A stretch of 64,000 nt of DNA from the NCBI GenBank assembly GCA_951217055.1, contig OX578277.1, positions 107,946,514-108,010,513 on the forward strand, read 5' to 3'. This DNA comes from Gerris lacustris. Lineage: Eukaryota > Arthropoda > Insecta > Hemiptera > Gerridae. This document shows, piece by piece, positions 23,376-32,744 of this stretch (positions within the stretch are counted from its first letter, which is position 1; the number at the start of each line of letters is the position of its first letter). The notes below the pieces were generated by a model that was not told where the DNA came from, made no database searches, and saw only the letters and a program-made list of their open reading frames with translations. A program made the translations under genes and the position numbers.

Positions 23376-23641
23376 TCATTGTTTTTCACTAAAAACTCTA
23401 TATAAACAGTTACTTTAATAAAAGAACACCAAATTAGTTTTGTTAAATGTAAACAAACTCACTAATCGTGCGTAAAGCTGAAGAATTCCTCTTCTTTACC
23501 GCACTAGTGTGGTAAAGAAGAGGAATTATTCAGAACTATGAGAAGCGCATGCGCAATGAATACAAGTACGTAAATAATCACTTTCTACGCATCTAAACAA
23601 AGATATAATGTTTATATTTCGTATCAATCGTAGATAAAATT
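23199..23641. repeat. Inverted-repeat-bounded segment carrying the exon leader
   Basis: tttatctacgattg at about 23199-23212 is inverted at about 23625-23640 (caatcgtagataaaa). Between them lie the first exon (minus strand) and the palindrome at 23484-23527. This suggests the leader and exon travel inside a short inverted-repeat unit, but no target duplication was found. Confidence 0.4.
23484..23527. repeat. Perfect-arm palindrome
   Basis: aattcctcttctttacc and ggtaaagaagaggaatt (17 bp each) are separated by 10 bases (gcactagtgt) that are themselves nearly self-complementary. Confidence 0.9.
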
Positions 23642-23730
23642 AATTTTAAGTTGGGGTTAATTACAAGCTGAACCAAAAATATAATTTTCACAATTCTACC
23701 CATATTAGTTCATAAGATATATGAGCCTAA

Positions 23731-24305
23731 TAGTCCAGGAGATAGCGTGCAAAACTGTGTCTGACTAACATCAAGCTAGAATTTTGTATACAATCTTTTA
23801 GCGTCTTTTAAGAATATGTGGTCGGCTACGTTCTTCTGCGGGACATAGCTTGGCAATAGGCGTTTGAAAAAAACAAACAGGTGGAGAGCGGCCATGTCTC
23901 ACCAATTATGGTGGACAATGTGATTTTCATGATCCTGAGTACAGAATTAGTTAGTAGACCAATAATCAAGTCGATGTTATTTTCACACTTGATAGGTTAG
24001 TTATTCAAATATTACTAAAAACCAACGTGGTCACCTGTCAAGAGACAAACTAACATCACCTTGATTTTCGGTCTACTAACTAATTCTGTACTCAGGATCA
24101 TGAAATTCACATTGTCCACCATAATTGGGGAGACATGGCCGCTCTCCACCGGTTTGATTTTTTCAAGCGCCTATTGCCAAGCTATGTCCCGCAGACGAAC
24201 TTAGCCGACCACATATTCTTAAAAGGCGCTAAAAGATTGACTTATATACAAAAATTCTAGCTTGATGTTAGTCAGACACATTTTTGCACGCTATCTCCTG
24301 GACTA
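23731..24305. mobile_element. Long-TIR foldback MITE, TAGTCCA ends, TAA duplication
   Basis: The termini are tagtccaggagatagcgtgc and its complement, with arms of roughly 260 bp each (for example catgatcctgagtacagaat at about 23930 and its inverse at about 24078) around a short centre. A 3-bp TAA lies on each side (23728-23730, 24306-24308). 3-bp TWA duplications are typical of PIF/Harbinger, but the TIR is not diagnostic. A deleted relative lies at 43578-43830, and the element at 40518-41098 shares the TAGTCCA start. Confidence 0.85.
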
Positions 24306-24589
24306 TAAAGTTTTATTATATCACTGATCTATTGACTCATCATCATTCTAGGGCACTTCAAGGAATCCTAGAAACTTGAAATATTGTGTATAGGTAGAGG
24401 TAGAGTTTAATGTACAAATAAAGAAAAAAATAAAAATCTAAGCCCTTTCTGTTTTTGACCCTAGCGCTTTCTAGTGGAGAGTTTCGAAACAAGTATTATT
24501 TTAATCTCATTAATAGAATTTTATATTGGAATAAGAGTGATTGATCTTCAGCTCGAACATAGTCAACATACACTTCCTGCTCGTCCGCC
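24306..24589. other. Unannotated sequence
   Basis: No feature supported. Confidence 0.4.
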
Positions 24590-24940
24590 ATATTTCATAA
24601 AAATCAAATGAACACTTTTGAAGTTATAGGTGATAATAAATCCACGTTTGTTCATATGAGGAAGAAAAAACAAAAATGGGCACAGCAAAAACTTATATGG
24701 GAGCAATAATGGTCTAATTATGACCTACCATACAAATTTCATTAAAATCGGACGAGTTGTTATTACGATATGTTGTATCACAAAAATTGAGAAACAGACT
24801 GACAGACAAGCAGACAGACACGGAACTAAAATGTTCCCTGATGTTTTAAACGGACTTCTGTCTTATAATTTTTGAAATCGGATTCGTTCTTTAGAATGAT
24901 CACATATAGCTTCTATTACCATCGGTAAGATTGGAAGCAA
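24590..24940 (+). repeat. Family A fragment, 3' part
   Basis: Has the blocks aattatgacctaccatacaa, ttaaaatcggacgagttgtt, a GACA tract near 24795, 'acggaactaaaatgttccct' and the terminal attaccatcggtaagattgg, all in the same order as at 8270-8589. Confidence 0.75.
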
Positions 24941-25784
<844 letters not shown>

Positions 25785-25875
25785 TCTCAACTAGTGTTAC
25801 TAATCATTTGTGATACTACTCAGTAGTGTTGGTTATTATTAGTGTTACAAAACAATAATGTTACTTTATCAGTAG
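25785..25875 (+). repeat. 16-bp minisatellite, left part (split by the BEL element)
   Basis: Degenerate copies of cagtagtgttattaat. The array resumes at 28367 on the other side of the BEL/Pao insertion, which therefore landed inside it. Confidence 0.85.
25871..25875. repeat. BEL/Pao target-site duplication, left
   Basis: agtag, repeated at 28367-28371. Because the target is itself a repeat containing agtag, a 5-bp length is likely but not certain. Confidence 0.75.
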
Positions 25876-26073
25876 TGTAAGAACTAAGCACTAAGTTCGC
25901 AAGAATAAGACGAGAGCTTCTTTTTCCGTTGGAATCAAAACCACTTTCCAAAATAAAACTATATTTTTCTCTTTTACAAACTTGACATTCATAAACAAAA
26001 CAATTACCTTGACAACAAAAAATAAATAAAACAAAAATAATAATACAATTAAATAAATACCCCAAATCCAACA
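25876..26073 (-). repeat. BEL/Pao 3' LTR
   Basis: 198 bp, from tgtaagaactaagcactaag to cccaaatccaaca on the plus strand. It matches 28169-28366. Confidence 0.95.
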
Positions 26074-26084
26074 CACTCCCACCT
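26074..26084 (-). promoter_or_regulatory. Putative polypurine tract
   Basis: On the minus strand aggtgggagtg directly abuts the 3' LTR, where plus-strand DNA synthesis would be primed. Confidence 0.6.
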
Positions 26085-26104
26085 AAATTAACTTCCAAGT
26101 TAAT

Positions 26105-28135
26105 TTACTCTAAGTCATGCGTCTCTGGAACCATCTCCAAAGGGTATATCTTCCTCAGGGGACGAAGTACCTCCCCCTTAGCCGTCCGCAGCCGAACCAC
26201 TCTTATGTGGCCATCTCGACCAGGGATTAACTCCTTTACTCTTGCAAGTGGCCATGAGATCCTCTTCTTTGACTCATCTTCAACAAGCACCAAATCTCCC
26301 ACGATAAGCTTTCTCCTTTCTCCCTTTATTTTAGGACCATGTACTAATTGCCCTAAGTACTCAGATCGAAACCTTCGTCGAAATTGTTCTCGTAGAAGTT
26401 GCCTCCGCTTGGCACGCCGATTCAACATATGCGAATCCACAATGTCGCATTCAGGAAGCCCAGATTCTTTCTGTTCTTGTAAAAATATATTTGGTGTGAG
26501 AGGTGAGAGGTCTGTAGGATCTTCGGAAACGTAAGTTAAGGTTCTGTTGTTTATAACCGATTCACAATCACACAGCACAGATAGCATCTCCTCGTAAGTT
26601 AGACTCGCTCTACCAAGGATCTTCCTAAGCAATGCTTTCATTACTCGGACTAATCGCTCCCACCATCCTCCCCACCACGCTGCGGACGGTACGGAGAATT
26701 TCCACATGATGCGTTTTTCGGCACAGTGGTTACCTACCTGATCCCAGTCTATGAGAACTCGAACTTTTATTTTGTCCTTCTTTCCGATCATCGACCAGTA
26801 ACGGTTTGCAGCAAAACATTTCCTATCGAGTAGTTTGTAAGAGCTGCCTCTTTCTTTGGTGATAATCACAGTTTTTTCTTCTTTTCTTGGTGCCGCATTT
26901 TGATATACTATTGGGCACATAATAGCTAAATGTCTTAGTCCACAGTTTTTGCAAATTACTTTCACCCTACACATCTTTGCCGTATGGTTGAACTTTAAAC
27001 AAATATAGCATCTTTTCTTCTGCCTAATTATGTCATTCTTCTGGTCAAGGGACATATTCTTAGCAGTTTCACATTTTGAATCAACTAAGGTTGCAGCAAT
27101 AGGTTCAGTAGACAATTCTAGTTTCTGTTTTAAATTCTGATGCTTTACCTCATAGTTCTTTACCGTTGAACCTACGTTACTAACACTAAATCCTGATTTT
27201 GCTAATTCGATTTGCTCTTCCGCTTCTACTTCGTTCTTTAAAAACCTCATCATGCTTTCGAGCCTCTTATTAGATAGAAATTCTTTAGTACTTTCATTAA
27301 TTGAAGCACTGACTCCACTTCTCTGCCACACCCGCAAAATTTCTTCAGGCAAACTGGATTCAATAAGGGGCAACAACACAGCTGCAAACATATCATTGCT
27401 GATGCCTAGTGATTCTAACGATCTTAAGTGGGATTCCAAACGATCATACAAAGAGACAATATTTTTATCTTTCACTTTTCCCAAAGCATTTTGAAGGACT
27501 AGCTTCAACAATTCTCGGATACAGACTTCTATCAGTAAGTCATCCTTTCCATAACGAGCCTTCAACGCCTCTATAACTTTAGGGTAGTTCTCCGCAGTAG
27601 GCGGATAACTTTCCACTAACTCTCGAGCCTTCGACTTTACTACAGTAGCCTGAAGTAGGCACTGAAACTTATCTTCGGGTCTTAGGTTCGCATCATCATT
27701 AACTACTGAGAAAAGCGACCAAAATGGTAAATACTCAATTAACTCTCCACTAAACTTTTTCAACTCTATTTTTGGTAAACGGCATTTTGGTACTGAAGTT
27801 ACTGAATTTTGAGAAATATCAGACTGATTTAATTTTGAATTATTACCAAAAATCTGTTCGTCTAAAAGATTTTTCACTCCGGCAAATTTAGCTATATAAA
27901 CATCAGATGCGTCAAAATTTTGAAGAAGCTCCTCTTCACTACACTTTGCCTCAAGCATGGCTTCTACTATTTTATCTTCTACTTCTTTTAATTTATTATA
28001 GCGTTCTTTTAATACCACAAATTGTTGTTGGATTAAAGTTTGCTCCCCATTGTTCTGAATTAAATTTTCAATATTTGTTACCTGCCTTGTCACTGAAGCT
28101 CTCAAAGTTGACCGCAATACTTTAAGCTGGTCCAT
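26105..28135 (-). CDS. BEL/Pao gag - truncated integrase fusion ORF
   Basis: 676 codons from the ATG at 28135-28133. The frame is open nine codons further, through the primer site to a GTG, but that is not a credible start. Residues ~100-280 are the gag region typical of the superfamily (DUF1759-like, with LPKIELKKFSGE and YGKDDLLIEVCIREL). Two zinc knuckles follow, CYICLKFNHTAKMC (C-x2-C-x4-H-x4-C) and CKNCGLRHLAIMC (C-x2-C-x3-H-x4-C). After a short linker, the frame continues with the end of integrase: WGGWWERLVRVMKALLRKIL, which includes the Glu of the DDE triad, then NNRTLTYVSEDP and a DUF5641-like tail (VGDLVLVEDE, WPLARVKEL). The two Asp residues of DDE, most of protease, RT and RNase H are absent. 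The in-frame joining of distant parts is either selected or luck. Confidence 0.93.
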   Translation of the reverse strand: MDQLKVLRSTLRASVTRQVTNIENLIQNNGEQTLIQQQFVVLKERYNKLKEVEDKIVEAMLEAKCSEEELLQNFDASDVYIAKFAGVKNLLDEQIFGNNSKLNQSDISQNSVTSVPKCRLPKIELKKFSGELIEYLPFWSLFSVVNDDANLRPEDKFQCLLQATVVKSKARELVESYPPTAENYPKVIEALKARYGKDDLLIEVCIRELLKLVLQNALGKVKDKNIVSLYDRLESHLRSLESLGISNDMFAAVLLPLIESSLPEEILRVWQRSGVSASINESTKEFLSNKRLESMMRFLKNEVEAEEQIELAKSGFSVSNVGSTVKNYEVKHQNLKQKLELSTEPIAATLVDSKCETAKNMSLDQKNDIIRQKKRCYICLKFNHTAKMCRVKVICKNCGLRHLAIMCPIVYQNAAPRKEEKTVIITKERGSSYKLLDRKCFAANRYWSMIGKKDKIKVRVLIDWDQVGNHCAEKRIMWKFSVPSAAWWGGWWERLVRVMKALLRKILGRASLTYEEMLSVLCDCESVINNRTLTYVSEDPTDLSPLTPNIFLQEQKESGLPECDIVDSHMLNRRAKRRQLLREQFRRRFRSEYLGQLVHGPKIKGERRKLIVGDLVLVEDESKKRISWPLARVKELIPGRDGHIRVVRLRTAKGEVLRPLRKIYPLEMVPETHDLE

Positions 28136-28148
28136 GTCTATTCTTGGA

Positions 28149-28161
28149 GTCACGGTCGCCA
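28149..28161 (-). promoter_or_regulatory. Primer-binding site, tRNA-Arg type
   Basis: On the minus strand tggcgaccgtgac lies 7 nt inside the 5' LTR. It is complementary to the CACGGTCG+CCA 3' end of insect tRNA-Arg, as I recall that sequence. Confidence 0.7.
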
Positions 28162-28168
28162 CAAAAAA

Positions 28169-28366
28169 TGTAAGAACTAAGCACTAAGTTCGCAAGAATA
28201 AGACGAGAGCTTCTTTTTCCGTTGGAATCAAAACCACTTTCCAAAATAAAACTATATTTTTCTCTTTTACAAACTTGACATTCATAAACAAAACAATTAC
28301 CTTGACAACAAAAAATAAATAAAACAAAAATAATAATACAATTAAATAAATACCCCAAATCCAACA
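28169..28366 (-). repeat. BEL/Pao 5' LTR
   Basis: 198 bp and equal in length to the other LTR. It would contain the promoter for the minus-strand transcript. Confidence 0.95.
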
Positions 28367-28497
28367 AGTAGTGTTATTGATCAGTAGTTTTACTAATCAG
28401 TAATGTTACTTTATCAGTAGTGTTATTGATCAGTAGTGTTATTAATCAGTAGTGTTATTAATCAGTACTGTTATTAATCAGTACTGTTATTAATCAT
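28367..28497 (+). repeat. 16-bp minisatellite, right part
   Basis: About eight units of agtagtgttattaatc with variants. It is the continuation of 25785-25875, and its first five bases are the right BEL target duplication. Confidence 0.9.
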
Positions 28498-29374
28498 TAA
28501 ATTTGATCCATGTTAGTCTAAATATTCTCTCTCAGCTAAAGTAATTTTAGTATTTCATGACGATAGTTTGGTTCTTGGTATATAGGGCACTGTGAGAAAA
28601 CGGATAAGATCTTCATTGCTTTAAGAATTAGCTTTACTTAATTAATTTGGTGTGTGTAAACTACCGGCAAGTAGTGTTTGGAATAGATTTGATTACCCCT
28701 TTTTCACTCCTTACTTCCCTTAAGGGTCTAATTTCTTCCTAGAGAGAGAAAGTTACGTGTAACATTGAAGCTCTTCAGAAATGTTTATCTAATCACCGTG
28801 GGGGGGGGGGGGGAGTGGCCTAATTACCCTCAAAAAACCCCTCTGCTTCCCCCCCCCCCCCCTCAGGAGTCGAATTTCAAAAACCTTCCTTATAGTAGTT
28901 GCTTACATTTAAGAACAATACTCCCCTTAAATGTCAACATCCTAGTTTTAGACCTCATTTTACAACATCCCCTTCCCTTCCCCCCTATAATCCCCTTAGG
29001 GTTCGAATTTTGTAAAATCCTTTCTTAATGAGTGCTCACCTTTTAAGGGGATTCCCACCCCCCCTCTCAAATTTTACTATCCTTTAGATAACAACACAAA
29101 ACAATCTCGTTAAATTGGATCATGTCGAGCTTGATTACCCCAATTTTAACATTAATTAACATAGTTTAGGTTTAATCTATTTTAATTAGTTTTATTTGTA
29201 AGTTTTATATATTTCCCATAATTGTGAAAGTATTGCACAGCTATGTGCAATTCAAACCCCTATTTTTATTACATTAATTCTTTATTTAAGATTTTAAATT
29301 ATTCTTATTAAAGTAAATAAATAAAAAAACAACAAAAACCTTAGATGTTACAATGAATTATGTATACTATTTTT
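28498..29374. other. Unannotated sequence with poly-G and poly-C tracts
   Basis: Tracts of G at 28800-28814 and of C at 28850-28862, then several pyrimidine-rich blocks to 29070. The 87-codon frame at 28765-29028 is a by-product of these tracts. Confidence 0.5.
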
Positions 29375-30177
29375 ACTTTTCCTCACTACAAATAGTAGGA
29401 AAAGTATTGTTTTCACCAAAAAATTTTTTTTTGAGATTTCCACGGAATTATCCGTTTTAGGTGTTTTTAAGACCTCCTGAGTGGTTTTCAGCAAGACGTA
29501 TGTATGTGTGTTATCATCGTAGCGCACAAGGTATTTAACCTAGGGAGTTGAAACTTAGCAGAAAAATCAGCCCTAACCTGTAGTTGTACCGCCCGGAAAT
29601 CAACTTTTTCCGCCATCTTGAACCCAGTTTGCTGAGTCAGCAAAAATTAAAAAAAATCGTAATAAATCAAAAATGGTCCTGATCGAGTTTGAAATTTGGC
29701 TTGAATGTACCTCTCTGTATGACAAACAAGCCCACTATATTTCATTTTGATTTTGGCCGCCATTTTGAAGTGATAAATTTTTGAATTTTTAAACTTTGAC
29801 GGTTAATAATACTGAAAGTATAAATAGGTTTTTGACATATAGCATATCGTTGGAGCCGGAAAAAATTAAGGAACAAATATAAAAAAACCGATGAAATTCC
29901 ATTAATTAGTTTAAAAGTTATAAGCGAATATAATTGTTTATTAGTGCGATAATTTTGATGACGTCAAAGTTTGTTTACATCTGTCAAAATACCGCCAAAC
30001 TTCAAATAATAAAATAAAATATAGGTATTAAAAATAAGGTTTTTTTTTAAGAATGATAATAAATCAGTTAGTTCAGAACGGTCACCCATCCAAGTACTGA
30101 CCACGTCCAATGCTGCTTCCTCCTCCTGCGAAGCAGCAGGAGAGGCCACTTCAGTGGTCTCTGAAGTGAGGAAAAGT
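29375..30177 (-). repeat. Family C repeat, full copy with short TIRs and a 5S-rRNA-like box
   Basis: acttttcctcact at 29375 is mirrored by agtgaggaaaagt at 30165-30177. Read on the minus strand it starts with a GC-rich double hairpin (about 30110-30165) and continues with ttggacgtggtcagtacttg and gatgggtgacc. That is a close match to the 3' third of 5S rRNA including box C. The rest is AT-rich and shared with 6925-7125. No open frame of note and no target duplication were found. The 5S-like block could be a captured 5S fragment or part of a 5S-derived (SINE3-like) ancestor. Confidence 0.65.
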
Positions 30178-30241
30178 TCCGAGGTACCCCGTACCCAATT
30201 TTTTTAATGTACTTTCAGTTTATTTTATTTTTTTAAAAAAT

Positions 30242-30254
30242 AGTATTATTTATT
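30242..30254. repeat. PLE-complex target-site duplication, left
   Basis: agtattatttatt, repeated exactly at 42376-42388. A preceding t on both sides may make it 14 bp. Confidence 0.85.
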
Positions 30255-31106
30255 AAGTTTTCCAACAGGGGTCGTTAAGGGTTTAAAATAAAGACGACGC
30301 AGTTATTTCATGTTGTCTTTTTGGCTATATTTCGCCCCTCTCCGGGGCATAGACGTGCCTGAAACATTATATTTTATATTATAATTTACAACTATTTAGA
30401 ACATTGTTTGTTTGTTTTATTTTATTTTATTTATTTATTTATTTATTTATTTATTTTTTTTTTTTTGTGCAAATCTAACATAATTTACGCACACAATAAA
30501 AAATTTCCTACCGGTTGAGTGCACAGGTATCCAGAACTTTAGTTTAAAAACAGATTGAAAAACAGGTATCTCCCAAGTTGTATTGGGTTCGTCATCATTT
30601 TTTATTATCTCCCGGAACACTACTATCGATAATAACAGTATAACAACTATAACAGTAACAAATAACAATTCTAATTAAACTAAAAACATAAGGCAACATA
30701 CGAGGAACATTAACAATTAAAAACTTAAATCGGTAACATGTGGTAACTCTTTGGTAACCTGTGTCAAACCTTCCTGTTTATGTCAAAATCATAGTAATAC
30801 TATTTAAAACTTAAAATTTAATTATAAAATTTTATATTAACAAAAATTTATACTTAATTCTTTTTTAAAAACGTAAAATATTTTTTTATTTAAATATGAA
30901 TACAAAACGTAAAACAAAACAATTTTAGGCGGGAGATTTGGTTTAAATCACGCTGAAAGGTTATTTAATTTTTAAAATGGCTGAATAATACTTATTTATG
31001 TCTCTGGAGTCAGATTTGTGATTCATTGTGTTTTTAGTCATACTTATATACGCGGCTTCTAAATATTTCCTTTTAGACTCATGTCTTTCAGTGTCAAGAA
31101 TTATAG
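30255..31106 (-). repeat. PLE inverted 3' tail
   Basis: The reverse complement of the 3' end of the element, lacking its last ~45 bp. It carries the C-terminal ~48 codons of the endonuclease domain with the stop at 30961-30963 (complement). It also carries the AT-rich 3' region, a (TAAA)n tract near 30410-30465 and the GC-rich stem-loop near 30335. Confidence 0.9.
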
Positions 31107-31130
31107 TCAAGAATTATAGTCAAGAATTAT
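31094..31130. repeat. Junction of inverted and direct PLE copies: 13-bp repeats
   Basis: tcaagaattatag occurs at 31094-31106 and 31107-31119, followed by tcaagaattat (31120-31130). Only the first copy belongs to the element sequence; the others fill the junction. Confidence 0.9.
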
Positions 31131-31895
31131 TATGGTAAAATCTCCACCGTATGGTATGAAAAAGAAATAAAAAAAGGCTTATTCCTAAACTACCATTCAT
31201 CCCATCCGTTCTACCAAAAACGAAATACTGCCCTTAATTTAATAAAGAAAGGTATCTATCTGACTGACAATAAATATATCCCGAAACTAAAAAACATAAT
31301 ATTTAATAAACTCATAAAAAATAGTTACCCTGTAAACGTAATAAAAAAATTCTGGTACATAGCATTAACAAACACAACCCCCCCAAAAAACCAACCCGAT
31401 AACTCTTTTGTTTACAAATCCCTGACCTACATAAAAGGCTTGTCAGAGAATATCCAAAAAACTTTCAACGATTTTGATTGTGATAAATTAAAATTTGGTT
31501 TAAAACCAACTAATAAAGTAAAAAGTATTTTCCATAACAACCTAAAAGACAAAACCGAAAAAGGGAAAAAAACTAATGTAGTCTACAAAATCCAATGCAA
31601 AGACTGTGATCAAGTCTACATTGAAGAAACTATGCAAAAGCTTGAAAACAGATTAATACAGCATAACTATGATATAAGAGCTAAGAATGACAAGACAGCG
31701 CTTTCCACACATCTAAAAAACAATAGTCATAAAATAGACCAGGAAAAAACTATAATTCTTGACACTGAAAGACATGAGTCTAAAAGGAAATATTTAGAAG
31801 CCGCGTATATAAGTATGACTAAAAACACAATGAATCACAAATCTGACTCCAGAGACATAAATAAGTATTATTCAGCCATTTTAAAAATTAAATAA
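31107..31895 (+). pseudogene. PLE copy 1: C-terminal RT and GIY-YIG endonuclease fragment
   Basis: The frame is open from the junction to the stop at 31893-31895 without an ATG, because the 5' part of the element is missing. It covers the end of the RT (GKISTVWYEKEIKKGL onward) and the endonuclease. In the endonuclease NVVYKIQCKDCDQVYIEET corresponds to the family's '..VYxIxCxxCxxxYIGxT' and is followed by the ENRLIQH block. The Gly of YIG is Glu here, also in the full copy, so the change predates their separation. At 31376-31388 it keeps the uninterrupted sequence (seven C then six A) where the full copy has the foldback insertion. Confidence 0.85.
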
Positions 31896-32470
31896 CCTTT
31901 CAGCGTGATTTAAACCAAATCTCCCGCCTAAAATTGTTTTGTTTTACGTTTTGTATTCATATTTAAATAAAAAAATATTTTACGTTTTTAAAAAAGAATT
32001 AAGTATAAATTTTTGTTAATATAAAATTTTATAATTAAATTTTAAGTTTTAAATAGTATTACTATGATTTTGACATAAACAGGAAGGTTTGACACAGGTT
32101 ACCAAAGAGTTACCACATGTTACCGATTTAAGTTTTTAATTGTTAATGTTCCTCGTATGTTGCCTTATGTTTTTAGTTTAATTAGAATTGTTATTTGTTA
32201 CTGTTATAGTTGTTATACTGTTATTATCGATAGTAGTGTTCCGGGAGATAATAAAAAATGATGACGAACCCAATACAACTTGGGAGATACCTGTTTTTCA
32301 ATCTGTTTTTAAACTAAAGTTCTGGATACCTATTCACTCAACCGGTAGGAAATTTTTTATTGTGTGCGTAAATTATGTTAGATTTGCACAAAAAAAAAAT
32401 AAATAAATAAATAAAATAAAAATAAAAAATAAAAATAAAAAAAAATAAAATAAAATAAAATAAAATAAAA

Positions 32471-32501
<31 letters not shown>

Positions 32502-32710
32502 AATAAAATAAAATAAACAAACAATGTTCTAAATAGTTGTAAATTATAATATAAAATATAATGTTTCAGGCACGTCTATGCCCCGGAGAGGGGCGAAATA
32601 TAGCCAAAAAGACAACATGAAATAACTGCGTCGTCTTTATTTTAAACCCTTAACGACCCCTGTTGGAAAACTTAATTGATTAAAAAGGGACAGCATATAG
32701 AAAACCACGT
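31896..32710 (+). repeat. PLE copy 1 3' region / pseudo-LTR upstream of the full copy
   Basis: Non-coding, AT-rich, with a long (AAAT/AAAAT)n tract (32390-32516), a GC-rich stem-loop (gccccggagaggggc, 32580-32594) followed by gaaa, and the terminal cagcatatagaaaaccacgt. It directly precedes the start of the full copy and would supply its promoter. A 72-codon frame starting with TTG (32188-32406) has a hydrophobic N-terminus and is repeated in the two other copies, but it has no ATG and the copies are too young to show conservation. Confidence 0.75.
32580..32594 (+). ncRNA. Hammerhead-like stem-loop in PLE pseudo-LTR (degenerate core)
   Basis: gcccc-ggaga-ggggc followed by gaaa resembles stem II plus the GAAA box of the hammerhead ribozymes known from Penelope-like elements. 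The expected CUGAUGA upstream reads gtctat, so activity is doubtful. The same stem-loop is at 42245-42259 and, inverted, near 30335. Confidence 0.3.
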
Positions 32711-32744
32711 AAATTAAATTAGCAGGTCAAGAAGAGCTAAGAAG

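Larger units (their letters stand above)
25876..28366 (-). mobile_element. Internally deleted BEL/Pao LTR retrotransposon
   Basis: Two 198-bp LTRs, apparently near-identical and beginning TG and ending CA in the element's orientation, enclose a 2.1-kb interior with a tRNA-Arg-type primer site, a purine-rich tract and one long ORF. The ORF joins the gag region directly to the last part of integrase, omitting most of protease and all of RT and RNase H. Intact members of this superfamily carry roughly 5-6 kb of interior, so about 3 kb is missing. The element cannot copy itself. If still mobile it would depend on enzymes from a full relative. LTR similarity points to a recent insertion. Confidence 0.95.

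Noticed and set aside
26205..26534. 109-codon plus-strand frame inside the BEL element
   Set aside because: Antisense shadow of the gag-integrase ORF.
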